A DNA stretch of 64,000 nucleotides from Sinorhizobium shofinae (GTDB lineage Bacteria > Pseudomonadota > Alphaproteobacteria > Rhizobiales > Rhizobiaceae). The notes beneath the pieces are model-generated. The model made no database searches, was not told where the DNA came from, and was given only the letters and a program-made list of their open reading frames with translations. The DNA is taken from positions 58,640 through 122,639 of the forward strand of contig MBFK01000115.1 in NCBI GenBank assembly GCA_001704765.1. The letters are read 5' to 3'. Below are positions 26,168 to 35,132 of the stretch, in pieces; the first letter of the stretch is position 1, and the number at the start of each line of letters is the position of its first letter. A program made the position numbers and the translations under genes.

Positions 26168-27681
26168 GATGCCTCCCGCTCGTTGGTCGCGGCGATCGCT
26201 TCGACGATCTGATGCGCGGTAATACGGTCTCCGCCGAGTTCGGCGACGTGGCTGCGGTCGCGCAGCACGACGACCCGCGTGCTATAGGCGACGAGCTCCT
26301 CGATTTCGGATGAAATGACGATCAGCGACAGCCCCTTTTCGCGCAGGCTCTCGATCAGCCTGACGATCTCGGCATGCGCGCCGACATCGATACCGCGCGT
26401 CGGCTCGTCGAGGATCAGGAATTCAGGTTCGGTCGCAAGCCAGCGGGCGAGGATGGCCTTCTGCTGGTTGCCGCCGGAAAGCAGCTTGATCGGCTTCTCG
26501 CGGTCGGCAGTTCGGATGTCGAGCGCGCGAATATACTGATCCGCCAGCCGGTTCTGCTCGGCCCGCGAGATCGGCCGCGTCCAGCCGCGCCTTGCTTGCA
26601 AGGCGAGCACGATGTTTTCACGGACCGACAGATCGCCGACAATGCCGGCCGTCTTGCGGTCCTCCGGACAGAAGCCGAATTTCTGGCGGATGGCGGCCCG
26701 CGGTGACGACAGATCGACGGCATGGCCGTCGATCTCCGCGGTACCGCTGTCGGCACGATGGGCGCCGAATAGCACCTCGGCCGTTTCGGTGCGTCCCGAG
26801 CCGAGGAGGCCGGCGATGCCGACGACCTCGCCAGCCCGGACGTCGAGATCGAAAGGATTGATGCGGCCGCGGCGGCCGTAATTCCTGAACCGGTAGCGCA
26901 GGCTGCCTTCGGCAGTCGCTGCATGAGCGGAATGAATCTCGGCCGCGAGCTCGCGTCCGATCATCATCGCGATCAGGTCGCGCCGGTTGAGGTCTGACGT
27001 CTCGCGCGTGCCGACGAGCTGACCGTTGCGCAGCACGGTGATGCGGTCGGAAATCTCGTAGACCTGCTCAAGGAAATGAGTGATGAAAATGATGCCGAGC
27101 CCGCGCGCCTTGAGACGCCGGACGATGCGGAAGAGCATTGCAACTTCGTGCGCGTCAAGGCTCGCAGTGGGCTCGTCGAGGATCAGCACCTTGCCGGAGA
27201 GATCGACGGCGCGGGCGATTGCGACGACCTGCTGGATCGCCACCGAATAGCTCGCAAGGTCGCGTGTCACGTCGAGGTCGAGTTCGTATTCGGCGAGCAG
27301 TTCGCGGGCCTTGCGATTCATGGTGCGGGTATCGACCATGCCGAAGCGGCGCGGCTGGCGGCCGAGAAAGAGGTTCTCGGCGACCGTAAGGTTCGGCAGG
27401 AGATTGACCTCCTGATAGACGGTCCCGATGCCCAGCCTCTGAGCGTCGAAGGTGTCGCGCGGGTCGACTTCGGCGCCGTCGAGCAGGATGCTGCCCCCAT
27501 CGCGGCGATAAGCACCGGTCAGGCACTTGATGAGCGTGGATTTGCCGGCGCCGTTCTCCCCGAGCAGGGCATGCACCTCGCCGCGCCTGAGGTGAAAATC
27601 GACCTTGTCGAGAGCCTTCGTTCCGGGAAAGCCCTTCTCGATCCGGACAGCCGATAGAATATTGTCGCTGCTGGTCTGCAT
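26164..27681 (-). CDS. ytfR: Galactofuranose-type ABC transporter ATPase YtfR
   Basis: 505 residues with two ABC domains, as in ribose/galactose importers. The first has GENGAGKS and LDEPTASLD with the degenerate signature usual in this family (YSVAIQQVVAIARA). The second has GLLGSGRTE as a degraded Walker A and a full signature LSGGNQQKAILARWL with LDEPTRGID. It is preceded by a 160-bp gap with a hairpin after ytfQ. Confidence 0.92.
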   Translation of the reverse strand: MQTSSDNILSAVRIEKGFPGTKALDKVDFHLRRGEVHALLGENGAGKSTLIKCLTGAYRRDGGSILLDGAEVDPRDTFDAQRLGIGTVYQEVNLLPNLTVAENLFLGRQPRRFGMVDTRTMNRKARELLAEYELDLDVTRDLASYSVAIQQVVAIARAVDLSGKVLILDEPTASLDAHEVAMLFRIVRRLKARGLGIIFITHFLEQVYEISDRITVLRNGQLVGTRETSDLNRRDLIAMMIGRELAAEIHSAHAATAEGSLRYRFRNYGRRGRINPFDLDVRAGEVVGIAGLLGSGRTETAEVLFGAHRADSGTAEIDGHAVDLSSPRAAIRQKFGFCPEDRKTAGIVGDLSVRENIVLALQARRGWTRPISRAEQNRLADQYIRALDIRTADREKPIKLLSGGNQQKAILARWLATEPEFLILDEPTRGIDVGAHAEIVRLIESLREKGLSLIVISSEIEELVAYSTRVVVLRDRSHVAELGGDRITAHQIVEAIAATNEREAS

Positions 27682-27807
27682 GGAAACTGTCTCTGCATTG
27701 GAAGGCAGCGCAAACGCCTATTGGGACGCACGCGCGCCATTCCTCGCCAAGGATCAGGCGTTCTTTCCGCGGCGACCGGCCAAAACCGGCGCCAGGAAAC
27801 ATGAGGT

Positions 27808-27830
27808 CCCGCGCGGGTGTGCCGCGCGGG
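27808..27830 (-). other. Intra-operon hairpin between ytfQ and ytfR
   Basis: CCCGCGCGG (27808-27816) and CCGCGCGGG (27822-27830) form a perfect 9-bp GC stem with a five-base loop, 12 bp beyond the ytfQ stop on the minus strand. No T tract follows. It would stabilise the ytfQ transcript and lower expression of ytfR and the permeases. Confidence 0.65.
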
Positions 27831-27841
27831 CCTAAACGAGA

Positions 27842-28804
27842 TCAGTAACCGAGGCCCTTCTTTTCCTCGTAGACCTTCATCGGATCGTCAGCCTGGGTGT
27901 AGAGCTTCGATTCCGTCTGGATCCACTTCGCAGGCTCCTTGCCGTCCTTCAGATAGGTGTCAAGCACATCGAAGGCAGGACCAGCCATGTTCGGCGTGAG
28001 TTCGACCGTGGCGTTGGCTTCGCCAGCGGCCATTGCCTGGAAGATATCCGGCACGGCGTCGATCGAGACGACGAGGATGTCCTTGCCCGGCTTCAGGCCG
28101 GCTTCCTTGATCGCCTGGATGGCGCCGACGGCCATGTCGTCGTTATGGGCGTAGAGAGCGCAGATGTTCTTGCCGCCGTCTTCCGCCTTCAGGAAGCTTT
28201 CCATGACTTCCTTGCCCTTCGTACGCGTGAAGTCGCCGGTCTGGCTGCGCACGATCTTCAGGTTGTCCTTGCCAGCGAGCGCCTGTTCGAAGCCCTTCTT
28301 GCGGTCGATGGCAGGCGAAGAGCCGGTCGTGCCCTGAAGCTCGACGACGTTGCAGGGCTTGCCGGCTACCGTATCGACGAGCCACTTGCCTGCGACATTG
28401 CCTTCATGCACGAGGTCGGAGGTCACCGCCGTCAGATAGAGTTCCTTCGGTGCGTCGACGGTGCGGTCGAGCAGGATCACCGGAATTTCTGCGTCCTTGG
28501 CTTCCTGCAGAACTTCGTCCCAGCCGGTCGCGACGACCGGTGCGAGAAGGATGGCGTTGACGCCCTGGGCGATGAAGGAGCGGATCGCCTTGATCTGATT
28601 TTCCTGCTTCTGCTGCGCATCCGCGAATTTCAGGTCGATGCCGCGCTGTTCGGCCTGCTGCTTCGTCAGCGTCGTCTCAGCGGCGCGCCAGCCGGATTCC
28701 GATCCGATCTGGGAAAAGCCGACGACGAGGTCGGCCGCCGAGGCGCTGCCAAAGGTGCAGGCAGCAAGGATCGTTGCACTAGCAAGTGCCTTCACGAATT
28801 TCAT
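27842..28804 (-). CDS. ytfQ: Galactofuranose-type ABC transporter binding protein YtfQ
   Basis: 320 residues from the ATG at 28804, preceded by GGGAGGAAATC; the 10-codon longer frame is rejected. A signal peptide spans 1-23. The mature protein follows E. coli YtfQ closely (GFSQIGSESGWRAAET, NVVELQGTTGSSPAIDRKKG, GDFTRTKGKEVMESF). E. coli YtfQ binds galactofuranose; relatives in other bacteria take up arabinofuranose or its oligomers, which would suit the GH51 cluster 18 kb away. First gene of ytfQ-ytfR-ytfT-yjfF-GntR. Confidence 0.93.
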   Translation of the reverse strand: MKFVKALASATILAACTFGSASAADLVVGFSQIGSESGWRAAETTLTKQQAEQRGIDLKFADAQQKQENQIKAIRSFIAQGVNAILLAPVVATGWDEVLQEAKDAEIPVILLDRTVDAPKELYLTAVTSDLVHEGNVAGKWLVDTVAGKPCNVVELQGTTGSSPAIDRKKGFEQALAGKDNLKIVRSQTGDFTRTKGKEVMESFLKAEDGGKNICALYAHNDDMAVGAIQAIKEAGLKPGKDILVVSIDAVPDIFQAMAAGEANATVELTPNMAGPAFDVLDTYLKDGKEPAKWIQTESKLYTQADDPMKVYEEKKGLGY

Positions 28805-28862
28805 GATTTCCTCCCAAAGAAAGCTGCTCTCCATGCAGCTGTCGAGAAAAAATCATATAATA

Positions 28863-28874
28863 TTACTTTTGTAA
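28863..28874. promoter_or_regulatory. Candidate operator/promoter region of ytfQ
   Basis: The 152-bp gap between ytfQ and the stop of the ATP-grasp gene is AT-rich at 28845-28885 and holds the dyad TTAC-TTTT-GTAA (28863-28874) 59 bp upstream of the ytfQ ATG. The GntR-type protein at 23412 is a candidate binder, although the dyad is not a perfect FadR consensus site. Promoter boxes are not certain. Confidence 0.35.
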
Positions 28875-28956
28875 ACTCACATTTGTTGCCGCCGGCGCTC
28901 ATCCACTAAAATTCAGCCGCAAATTGTGCGGGAGGTGACGTCACGGCCATTACGTA

Positions 28957-30003
28957 TCACAGCGTTGCCAGCGTTCGGTTGGATATTGCTCCTAGATAGA
29001 GCTGCTGAATCCGCACCTTATTCTCCAGCGCCGTGATGATCTCCTCGCTGAAATCAACACCGTGAGCCGCGGCGATCTCGGGAAGTCCGCCGGGGGTGAA
29101 GACGTTGGCTTCCAGTATGCGGTCGCCGACGATGTCGAGGCCGACGAGGAACATGCCATCCTGGATCAATTTGGGGCGCAATTTATCCGCAATGGCGAGA
29201 ATTTCTGGTGTGACGGTCGCCGGTTCGGCAGTGCCGCTGGCATGCAAATTCGAGCGAACGTCGCCCTTCGCCGGTACGCGCCGGAAGGCAGCATAGACGC
29301 CCTTGCGCTCAAGCGGTCGCCCGTTCATCAGGAAGAGCCGAATGTCGCCGCCGACCGCGTCCGGGAGATAGTTCTGGGCGATCAGATATCCCGCCCCACT
29401 CGCCGCCTCGAAGATCTGGTTGAGATTGGCCTCGTCCTTGGACTGGATCTTGAAGACATTCCTGCCGCCGGACCCCTGCAGCGGTTTCAGAATCACGCCA
29501 TCCGGGTGGTCTTCAATGAAGCTGCGGATTTCCTCGATGCTCCTGGAGATCATCGTCGCTGGTCGGACGATCTCCGGAAATCCCTGGAAATAGAGCTTGT
29601 TCTGCGCGAGCGCCAAGCCATCAGGGTCATTGACCACGATGACACCCCGGGCCGCGGCCAACCGGCCGAAATTGGTCCCGACATAGACCGCCCAGGGGCG
29701 CCGGTCGGCGTCCTCGGAGGGGTCGTTTCTAAGGAACAGCACCTGGACTTCGGCGATGTCCATGGTGGTGACCTTCGCGTGCGCGCCCTTGAGGCTGCTC
29801 ATCAATGTTTCCGGCTTCTTCGGTTTGGAACCGTTCAAGGTGGTCGCGCGGATGAGCAAGCTATCGTCCGCCCGAAGCACGAAATCTCCCGGCGTGACAT
29901 AACAAACCTCATGTCCGCGGGAGAGTGCCGCGAGCGCGAGCGACGTCGTCGTATAGTATGTCGCCTCGCCCTCGATGGAGTTGACGAAAAAGGCGATGCG
30001 CAT
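28957..30003 (-). CDS. Glutathione-synthetase-like ATP-grasp ligase
   Basis: 348 residues. The N-terminal pre-ATP-grasp fold starts MRIAFFVNSIEGE. The ATP-grasp part contains VILKPLQGSGGRNVF (lysine plus glycine-rich nucleotide loop, about 180-195), DIRLFLMNG and the metal-ligand segment ILEANVFTPGG (about 300), as in bacterial glutathione synthetase GshB. Such ligases join a carboxylate to an amine using ATP. It is the last gene of the four-gene operon 28957-33067 and starts nine bases after the QEGLA protein. Because it is not beside gshA, its substrate is probably not gamma-glutamylcysteine. Confidence 0.8.
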   Translation of the reverse strand: MRIAFFVNSIEGEATYYTTTSLALAALSRGHEVCYVTPGDFVLRADDSLLIRATTLNGSKPKKPETLMSSLKGAHAKVTTMDIAEVQVLFLRNDPSEDADRRPWAVYVGTNFGRLAAARGVIVVNDPDGLALAQNKLYFQGFPEIVRPATMISRSIEEIRSFIEDHPDGVILKPLQGSGGRNVFKIQSKDEANLNQIFEAASGAGYLIAQNYLPDAVGGDIRLFLMNGRPLERKGVYAAFRRVPAKGDVRSNLHASGTAEPATVTPEILAIADKLRPKLIQDGMFLVGLDIVGDRILEANVFTPGGLPEIAAAHGVDFSEEIITALENKVRIQQLYLGAISNRTLATL

Positions 30004-30012
30004 GTGCGGCTC

Positions 30013-31911
30013 CTAATTGTCCAACAGGTCGAACGGAGACATTCCCGATCGGGCTCTGGCAAGCCGCGTCGATGCTTGCGGATGGTCGAGGAACATGGGG
30101 CGCACCGCCGGCCCGCCGAGCAGGCCGCGCGCACTGAGTTCCTGCATGACCCCGAAATGCGAGGCTGCGATCTTTCCCATCCAGAAGGGTTCGAGCGCCC
30201 CGCCATCTGCCAAATGGTCGAGCAATTGCAGGAGCCCCCGCAAATAGATCGCATCCTTGACGAGGCCGCCGCCGCGGTAGACACGCAGGACCACATTGAA
30301 GGCATCCGCCTCCGGCAATCCGTGGTCGTGGGCGAGAAGCCGATAGGCTTCCGGCAGGGACGCGCCGTCGAGCATGGCGGCGCAGGCAATCACCCGCGCC
30401 GCGATCAGGCGGAGTCGTTCGCTCGTCATACCGCCGGACAGAAATTCTGCAAAGACCGCCAGGCCCTCCTGCATGCCCTCATATCCGGCAAGACCAGAGC
30501 GAAAGAGGCGCAGGCCCTGAGCCGAGCCGTTGAAATAGGTCAGGAGATGAACGCCGATCTCGTGGCTGAGGATCGCCTCGACACGATCGACCGGCATGAG
30601 CGTGCTTCGAGCGATCAACAATCGTCTGCCCGACACCAGCAAGCCTGAAGGAAGGTCGTCCCGCACCTCCACACGCGCCTCGAAGTCGCTGCAACGGCGC
30701 GCATATTCGGCGATCATTTCGCGCGCCCGCCCTTCGACCAAGTAGCAGTCTGCGTACACACGGGCCGCCGACGCGGAAACGTGGGCCTCGGTTGCGCCAT
30801 TGTCGCTGCGGGCGAGGACGTCCTCTGCCGCCCGCAGGAGTCCGGTCTCTACCGGACCGTAAAGGGCGCGGCCGAACTCGATAAATTTTGCCGTCTCCCG
30901 CGCGGAAAGCATCGAGAGTTGCAGATCGAGCTCCTGCTGCTTCTCGCGGTAAAGCTGGTAAAGCACTGGATCTTCGAGATGCTCGTAGGGAATGGAAAAA
31001 AGCTTTCGCTTCGCCGCCTCTACCTGCAGGGTCAAAGGCCGATAAAGGAACCGCGGCGCTCTGTCGAAACCGCTTGCGGCAAACTCGTTCCAGGCGGCTT
31101 CGGCGTTAATCGGCGTGACAGCAAGCAGGAAATCGAACGTGGACGCAACCTCGTCGATGCAACGGTCGGTGCGCACGACGGCGTCGATAAAGGCCTTCCG
31201 CCCCAGGGCGCGATGTGTGGAGGCGGTCAGGCTCCCCGTCGAGCTGGCGAATGCCGCAAAGGCGCGCAGGCCGGCATCGAAGATGGCAGCGATCAAGCGC
31301 TCGCGAAGCTCCGGATAGATCTTTCCCGACTCATGCTGGCGGTAGATCGGCGCAAAGCGCACGCGCATCAACGGGAACGGTATATCGAGCGCCGCGGTCG
31401 CGGTTCTCCGATCTTCCGGCCAGCTGTGGACTTCGACGCGCGGCGTGCGGAACTTGACCTGGATCGCATCGATGGCAGCGACGAAGGCACGTGCGGCTGC
31501 ACGGATGGGCGCCTCTTTTCCTACTGTGACTTCGATTGTGAAAGGCGGAAGGAAAGGTGCCTTGTCGGTGAGTAACTCGTCACAGGCGAGTTCGCCCATT
31601 TCGATCACCATGAACGCACCGAAGCGGCGCTCGAGCAGCGTCCCGACGGCAGCCACGATTGGCGCGGCGGTGGCTCTGTCCGGCGCGATCAGATAGGAAG
31701 CATTCGCCTGGGCTATCTCGCGCGCGACGGGAGCACGGTCGTCACCCGAGACATGGACACAGAGAAACGGCAGTGCCCGATCGACGTGGAGGCGCCCGCC
31801 GCTCGGCATTTCCTTCCGCACCGCCTTGCCCCCTTCGATCGCCACGAGCACGTCGGCCAGCCAATCCGGATTGCCCCGTGCCGCAGCGACACTTGCGCTT
31901 GCCGGTTTCAT
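30013..31911 (-). CDS. QEGLA-motif zincin (DUF1704 / TIGR02421 family)
   Basis: 632 residues from the ATG at 31911, which overlaps the stop of the upstream amidohydrolase gene by four bases; the much longer open frame to 32193 is antisense to that gene. The C-terminal half has the zinc motif HEIGVH (H450, E451, H455; HExxxH) and the name-giving QEGLA at 481-485. The family is annotated as 'flavohemoglobin expression-modulating QEGLA motif protein'; its eukaryotic relatives include MATCAP-type carboxypeptidases that remove a C-terminal tyrosine. The likely activity here is therefore a metallo-carboxypeptidase or amidase. No signal peptide is present, so it is cytoplasmic. Confidence 0.8.
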   Translation of the reverse strand: MKPASASVAAARGNPDWLADVLVAIEGGKAVRKEMPSGGRLHVDRALPFLCVHVSGDDRAPVAREIAQANASYLIAPDRATAAPIVAAVGTLLERRFGAFMVIEMGELACDELLTDKAPFLPPFTIEVTVGKEAPIRAAARAFVAAIDAIQVKFRTPRVEVHSWPEDRRTATAALDIPFPLMRVRFAPIYRQHESGKIYPELRERLIAAIFDAGLRAFAAFASSTGSLTASTHRALGRKAFIDAVVRTDRCIDEVASTFDFLLAVTPINAEAAWNEFAASGFDRAPRFLYRPLTLQVEAAKRKLFSIPYEHLEDPVLYQLYREKQQELDLQLSMLSARETAKFIEFGRALYGPVETGLLRAAEDVLARSDNGATEAHVSASAARVYADCYLVEGRAREMIAEYARRCSDFEARVEVRDDLPSGLLVSGRRLLIARSTLMPVDRVEAILSHEIGVHLLTYFNGSAQGLRLFRSGLAGYEGMQEGLAVFAEFLSGGMTSERLRLIAARVIACAAMLDGASLPEAYRLLAHDHGLPEADAFNVVLRVYRGGGLVKDAIYLRGLLQLLDHLADGGALEPFWMGKIAASHFGVMQELSARGLLGGPAVRPMFLDHPQASTRLARARSGMSPFDLLDN

Positions 31912-32744
31912 CGTTCCGACTCCAATGCGTCGACGAGCACTGGCAGCGTCGAAGCGAGCAGTTTTCTGAGCGCGCCGAGTGTTTCGACGAATGGTTCTCC
32001 GGTCCATTCCTCCATGAAGATTTTCTTGAATTCGACGGCGATCGCGCAGCCCGTGTCGGGAAAATGCTCGTGGATGAAGCGCGCCTGGTAGCCGCGGCCC
32101 TGAAAGGCGATGTTTTCCCTCACGTCGAGCCGGCCGCCGGGAAAGTCGAAGGACTGTACCGCTTCCACGAAGCGATCGATCACGTGCGCCCATTTCTTCC
32201 GGTCCATGGAAAATGTGCCGATATTGACGTCCGGCGCTGCGGCCGCGATTGTCGGCTCGGCCTTAGGGCCGGAGCGACGGTGGTTGTAACTGTGCACGTC
32301 GAGAACGGCGAAGCGTCCATGACAGCGTTCGACGCCGCGGAGGTACGATTTCAGCATCGCATAATATTCGTCGTGCATGGCGAGAGACGCCTCGGCGATC
32401 TCACCGGGCATTTCGCCCGCCCAGACGTTGAGACCCCAAGCCTGTTCCGGCCGCAGATAGATCGCGCCGTCGCGCGGCCGGTTGACATCGACCTCAAAGC
32501 GCGACCGGTGAACGACGATCCGGTTCGGCACATCCCGGATGATGAACTCCGTAAAGGGATCCTCCTCGCGAAGGCGCTCCTCCTCGGTAAGCCCGCAGAG
32601 GCGTTTCACGGCTTCGCGCATCGCGTGACCATTGTGAATGGCGGTTGCGACGACGGGCGACTGGCCGCGGTGCTGCGTCCACCATTCGCCGGCGGCAGGG
32701 AGCGTCAAATCCGCATTGGCTTCCCGAGCTTTGTTCATGTCCAT
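31908..32744 (-). CDS. N-formylglutamate amidohydrolase-like enzyme
   Basis: 278 residues of the FGase fold, with HNGHAMR near residue 37, the HSYNHRR motif near 150 and a later GVEIKK-like VEFKKIFMEEWTGEP segment; His and Glu in these motifs bind the metal. FGase cuts N-formyl-L-glutamate in histidine breakdown, but no hut genes are here. Together with the coupled zincin and ATP-grasp ligase it more probably hydrolyses a peptide or amide made by this operon. It starts 110 bp after the small gene at 32855; a 7-bp hairpin (32760-32777) lies in the gap. Confidence 0.78.
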   Translation of the reverse strand: MDMNKAREANADLTLPAAGEWWTQHRGQSPVVATAIHNGHAMREAVKRLCGLTEEERLREEDPFTEFIIRDVPNRIVVHRSRFEVDVNRPRDGAIYLRPEQAWGLNVWAGEMPGEIAEASLAMHDEYYAMLKSYLRGVERCHGRFAVLDVHSYNHRRSGPKAEPTIAAAAPDVNIGTFSMDRKKWAHVIDRFVEAVQSFDFPGGRLDVRENIAFQGRGYQARFIHEHFPDTGCAIAVEFKKIFMEEWTGEPFVETLGALRKLLASTLPVLVDALESER

Positions 32745-32854
32745 GGTTCCGCCGCCGCATCCATCGCATTCGATGGACGCGGTTGTTCAGCTACAATTCC
32801 GAACGAAGTTTTTCGGTTCCAACTGCCGAAGGAGGACCTCGGGGACAGCATTCC

Positions 32855-33067
32855 TCAGGCACGATTGATCGTCGGCAAGAAGAGCTCCACCTCCCGCTGC
32901 CGCTCAGGGCTGAGCGTTTCCACATAGGCCTTCCAGAATGCCTCGGCCTCGTCAGGCTCCGGCTCCCAGTTCCTGATCGAGGTTTCGTTATCGTCGATGA
33001 CCACGCGACGGTGGCCGCCGAGACGCAGATACTCGTCTGCAAGTCTGCGCGCGTTCATCTGTTCCAT
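32855..33067 (-). CDS. Small acidic protein, first gene of the QEGLA operon
   Basis: 70 residues from the ATG at 33067, preceded by GGAGTGAAGCC. It is soluble, with an N-terminal basic helix (RRLADEYLRLGGHRRV), a central acidic part (EPEPDEAEAFWKAYVE) and a C-terminal LFLPTINRA. I know no family or function. Position and strand make it the first gene of the operon with the amidohydrolase, zincin and ATP-grasp ligase. It may be a partner, a regulator or even a substrate; the last is only a hypothesis. Confidence 0.55.
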   Translation of the reverse strand: MEQMNARRLADEYLRLGGHRRVVIDDNETSIRNWEPEPDEAEAFWKAYVETLSPERQREVELFLPTINRA

Positions 33068-33342
33068 GGCTTCACTCCAGGTTCTTTCCCGAGTGCCCAG
33101 AACTCCAGCGCTGTCGGAACGTTCCAGGCTTTTGGACGCTCCCGGGACATAGCTATGAACTTTATACGCTTTTTGCTTTGCGGATGCGAGTTTCGATGAT
33201 GATCTCGCCTATGAAACGCTGCAGACGGGCCTCGCTCAAGTCGGCTCTTTGGTGATTATGCGAGCCATCTCTCCGGGTGCTGAACGGAATGCCTCACCTT
33301 GTCGTTGCGGTGAGAAGCTTCTTTCGGATTGCCGGCGAGATA

Positions 33343-33360
33343 TAGTATATTAATTTACTA
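33343..33360. promoter_or_regulatory. Dyad in the divergent intergenic region 33068-33424
   Basis: The 357-bp region between the small-protein gene and the peptide transporter operon contains no gene. TAGTA-N8-TACTA (33343-33360) in an AT-rich stretch lies 65 bp upstream of the binding-protein start, and a 6-bp hairpin CTCACC...GGTGAG is at 33293-33314. These are candidates for an operator and a leader structure. Both neighbouring operons must start here. Confidence 0.35.
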
Positions 33361-33424
33361 GATTTAGTTGATAAACGGGGGTGTCGCCGTACCATAGTCC
33401 TTGATCATTCGAAGGAAGGCTCCC

Positions 33425-35066
33425 ATGACGACCAGACTGAAACGGCTCGCTTTCACCTTGGCGACACTCGCCGCCACAAGTTTTCTGTTGCCAAGCGCTT
33501 TTGCCGAAGAAGCGGGAGAACCGGTTAAGGGCGGAACGCTGATCTACCTGGAGCAGCAGGCCCATACCAATCTTTACCCACCGGCCGGCGGTTTCTACCC
33601 CAATGGCGGGGTTCTCAACCAGATCACGGACAAGCTCACTTATCAGAACCCGAAGACACTCGAGATCGAGCCTTGGATCGCCGAATCCTGGACGGTCAAC
33701 GAAGACGCGACGGCATATACCTTCAAGATCCGACGCGGTGTCACCTTCTCCGACGGCACGCCGGTCGACGCGGCGGCGGTCGCGAAGAATTTCGACGTGT
33801 TCGGCCTCGGCAACAAGGCGCTGAAGCAGCCGGTCTCCGAGGTGATCAACAATTACGAGCGCAGCGAAGTCATCGATCCGCACACAGTGAAGTTCTACTT
33901 CAAGAAACCATCGCCGGGCTTCCTGCAGGGAACGTCTGTGATCGGCTCCGGCCTCGTTTCCCTGAGCACGCTGTCGCTCCCTTTTGAAGAACTGGGTGAC
34001 GCCGCCAAGATCATCGGCTCCGGCCCCTTCGTCGTCGAGAGCGAGACGCTCGGCAAGGAACTGAACCTCAAGGGCGCGCGAGGACTACGCCTGGGGTCCG
34101 GCGAAGCTCGAGCATCAGGGGCGCGCCTATCTCGACGGGATCAAATACATCATTACCGGCGAGGATAGCGTCCGTATTGGCGCGCTGCTTGCGGGGCAGG
34201 CGGACTTCATCCGCCAAGTGCAAGCCTATGACGAGGCCCAGGTCGAGGTGCAGGATTTCCAGATCTATGCACCGCCCACCCGCGGCGTGAACAACAGCGT
34301 CGTCTTCCGCCCGGACAATCCGCTCGTCGCCGATCTCCGCGTGCGCCAGGCGCTGCTGCATGCGACGGATACGAAGGAGATCGTTTCGACGCTCTTCTCC
34401 AAGAACTATCCGCAGGCGAGTTCGATCATCGCTTCGACGGCGCTCGGCTATGTCAACCTGTCGGGGAAGCTTAGCTTCGATCCGGAGAAGTCGAAAAAAC
34501 TCCTGGATGAGGCGGGCTGGACGCTCGGGCCGAACGGTCTACGCCAGAAGGACGGCAAGGAGCTTGTGCTGACGGCCTATGAATCCCTGCCGCAGCCTCA
34601 AAACAAGGAGACGCTGCAACTCGTCGCCCAACAGTGGGGCAAGCTCGGCGTGAAGCTCAACGTACTTGCCGGCGACAGCGGCAGCAAGACCATCGACGAC
34701 CTCGACCCTCAGAAGACGCCGGTTTCGCCGGCGATGGTCGGACGCGCCGATCCGGACGTCATCAAGAGCCAGTATTACCCCAAGAACCGCGACGTCCTGC
34801 GCCAGAAAGGCGGCCTGAGCGACAAAGTGCAGAATTTCGTCGACGACAAGCTGAACGGCCTTTTGGAACTTCTCGCCTCCGAGCCCAACCGCGACAAGCG
34901 GCTGGCGATCGCGGGCGAAGTGCAGAACTACGTCGTCGATCAGGCCTATGCGATCCCGATCTTCGAAGAACCACAGGCCTTCGCCGGTGCTCCCTACGTC
35001 AAGGGCGTCGCCTTTGAAGCGGTCGGCCGCCCGAGTTTCTACAGCACCTGGCTTGCCGAGCATTGA
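33425..35066 (+). pseudogene. Peptide-type ABC binding protein, broken by a +1 frameshift
   Basis: It starts ATG at 33425 with a signal peptide (ending AFAEEAGE) and reads as an SBP_bac_5 (DppA-like) protein up to about 34070. There the frame moves: removing one base from the G run in AGGGCGCGCG (34071-34080) restores LKAREDYAWGPAKLEHQG and an open frame to 35066, giving about 546 residues, the normal family length. As read, translation stops at 34168 after 247 residues. The rest of the operon is intact, so this is either a recent mutation or a sequencing error in a short homopolymer. It resembles the binding-protein family found beside KPN_01858-type monooxygenases. Confidence 0.8.
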
Positions 35067-35132
35067 CCGCATCGACCGGCGCGCCGGGCAGGCGTGCCGG
35101 TCGGCCTGATCCGAACCAAGGCGAGGAAAACC

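Noticed and set aside
29062..30648. 528-codon plus-strand open frame
   Set aside because: Antisense to the ATP-grasp and QEGLA genes, which carry recognised motifs; no ribosome site or family likeness.
33293..33314. Possible SAM-type riboswitch before the transporter/monooxygenase operon
   Set aside because: Only a 6-bp stem is visible; the conserved loop and pseudoknot parts expected of SAM-II could not be found.
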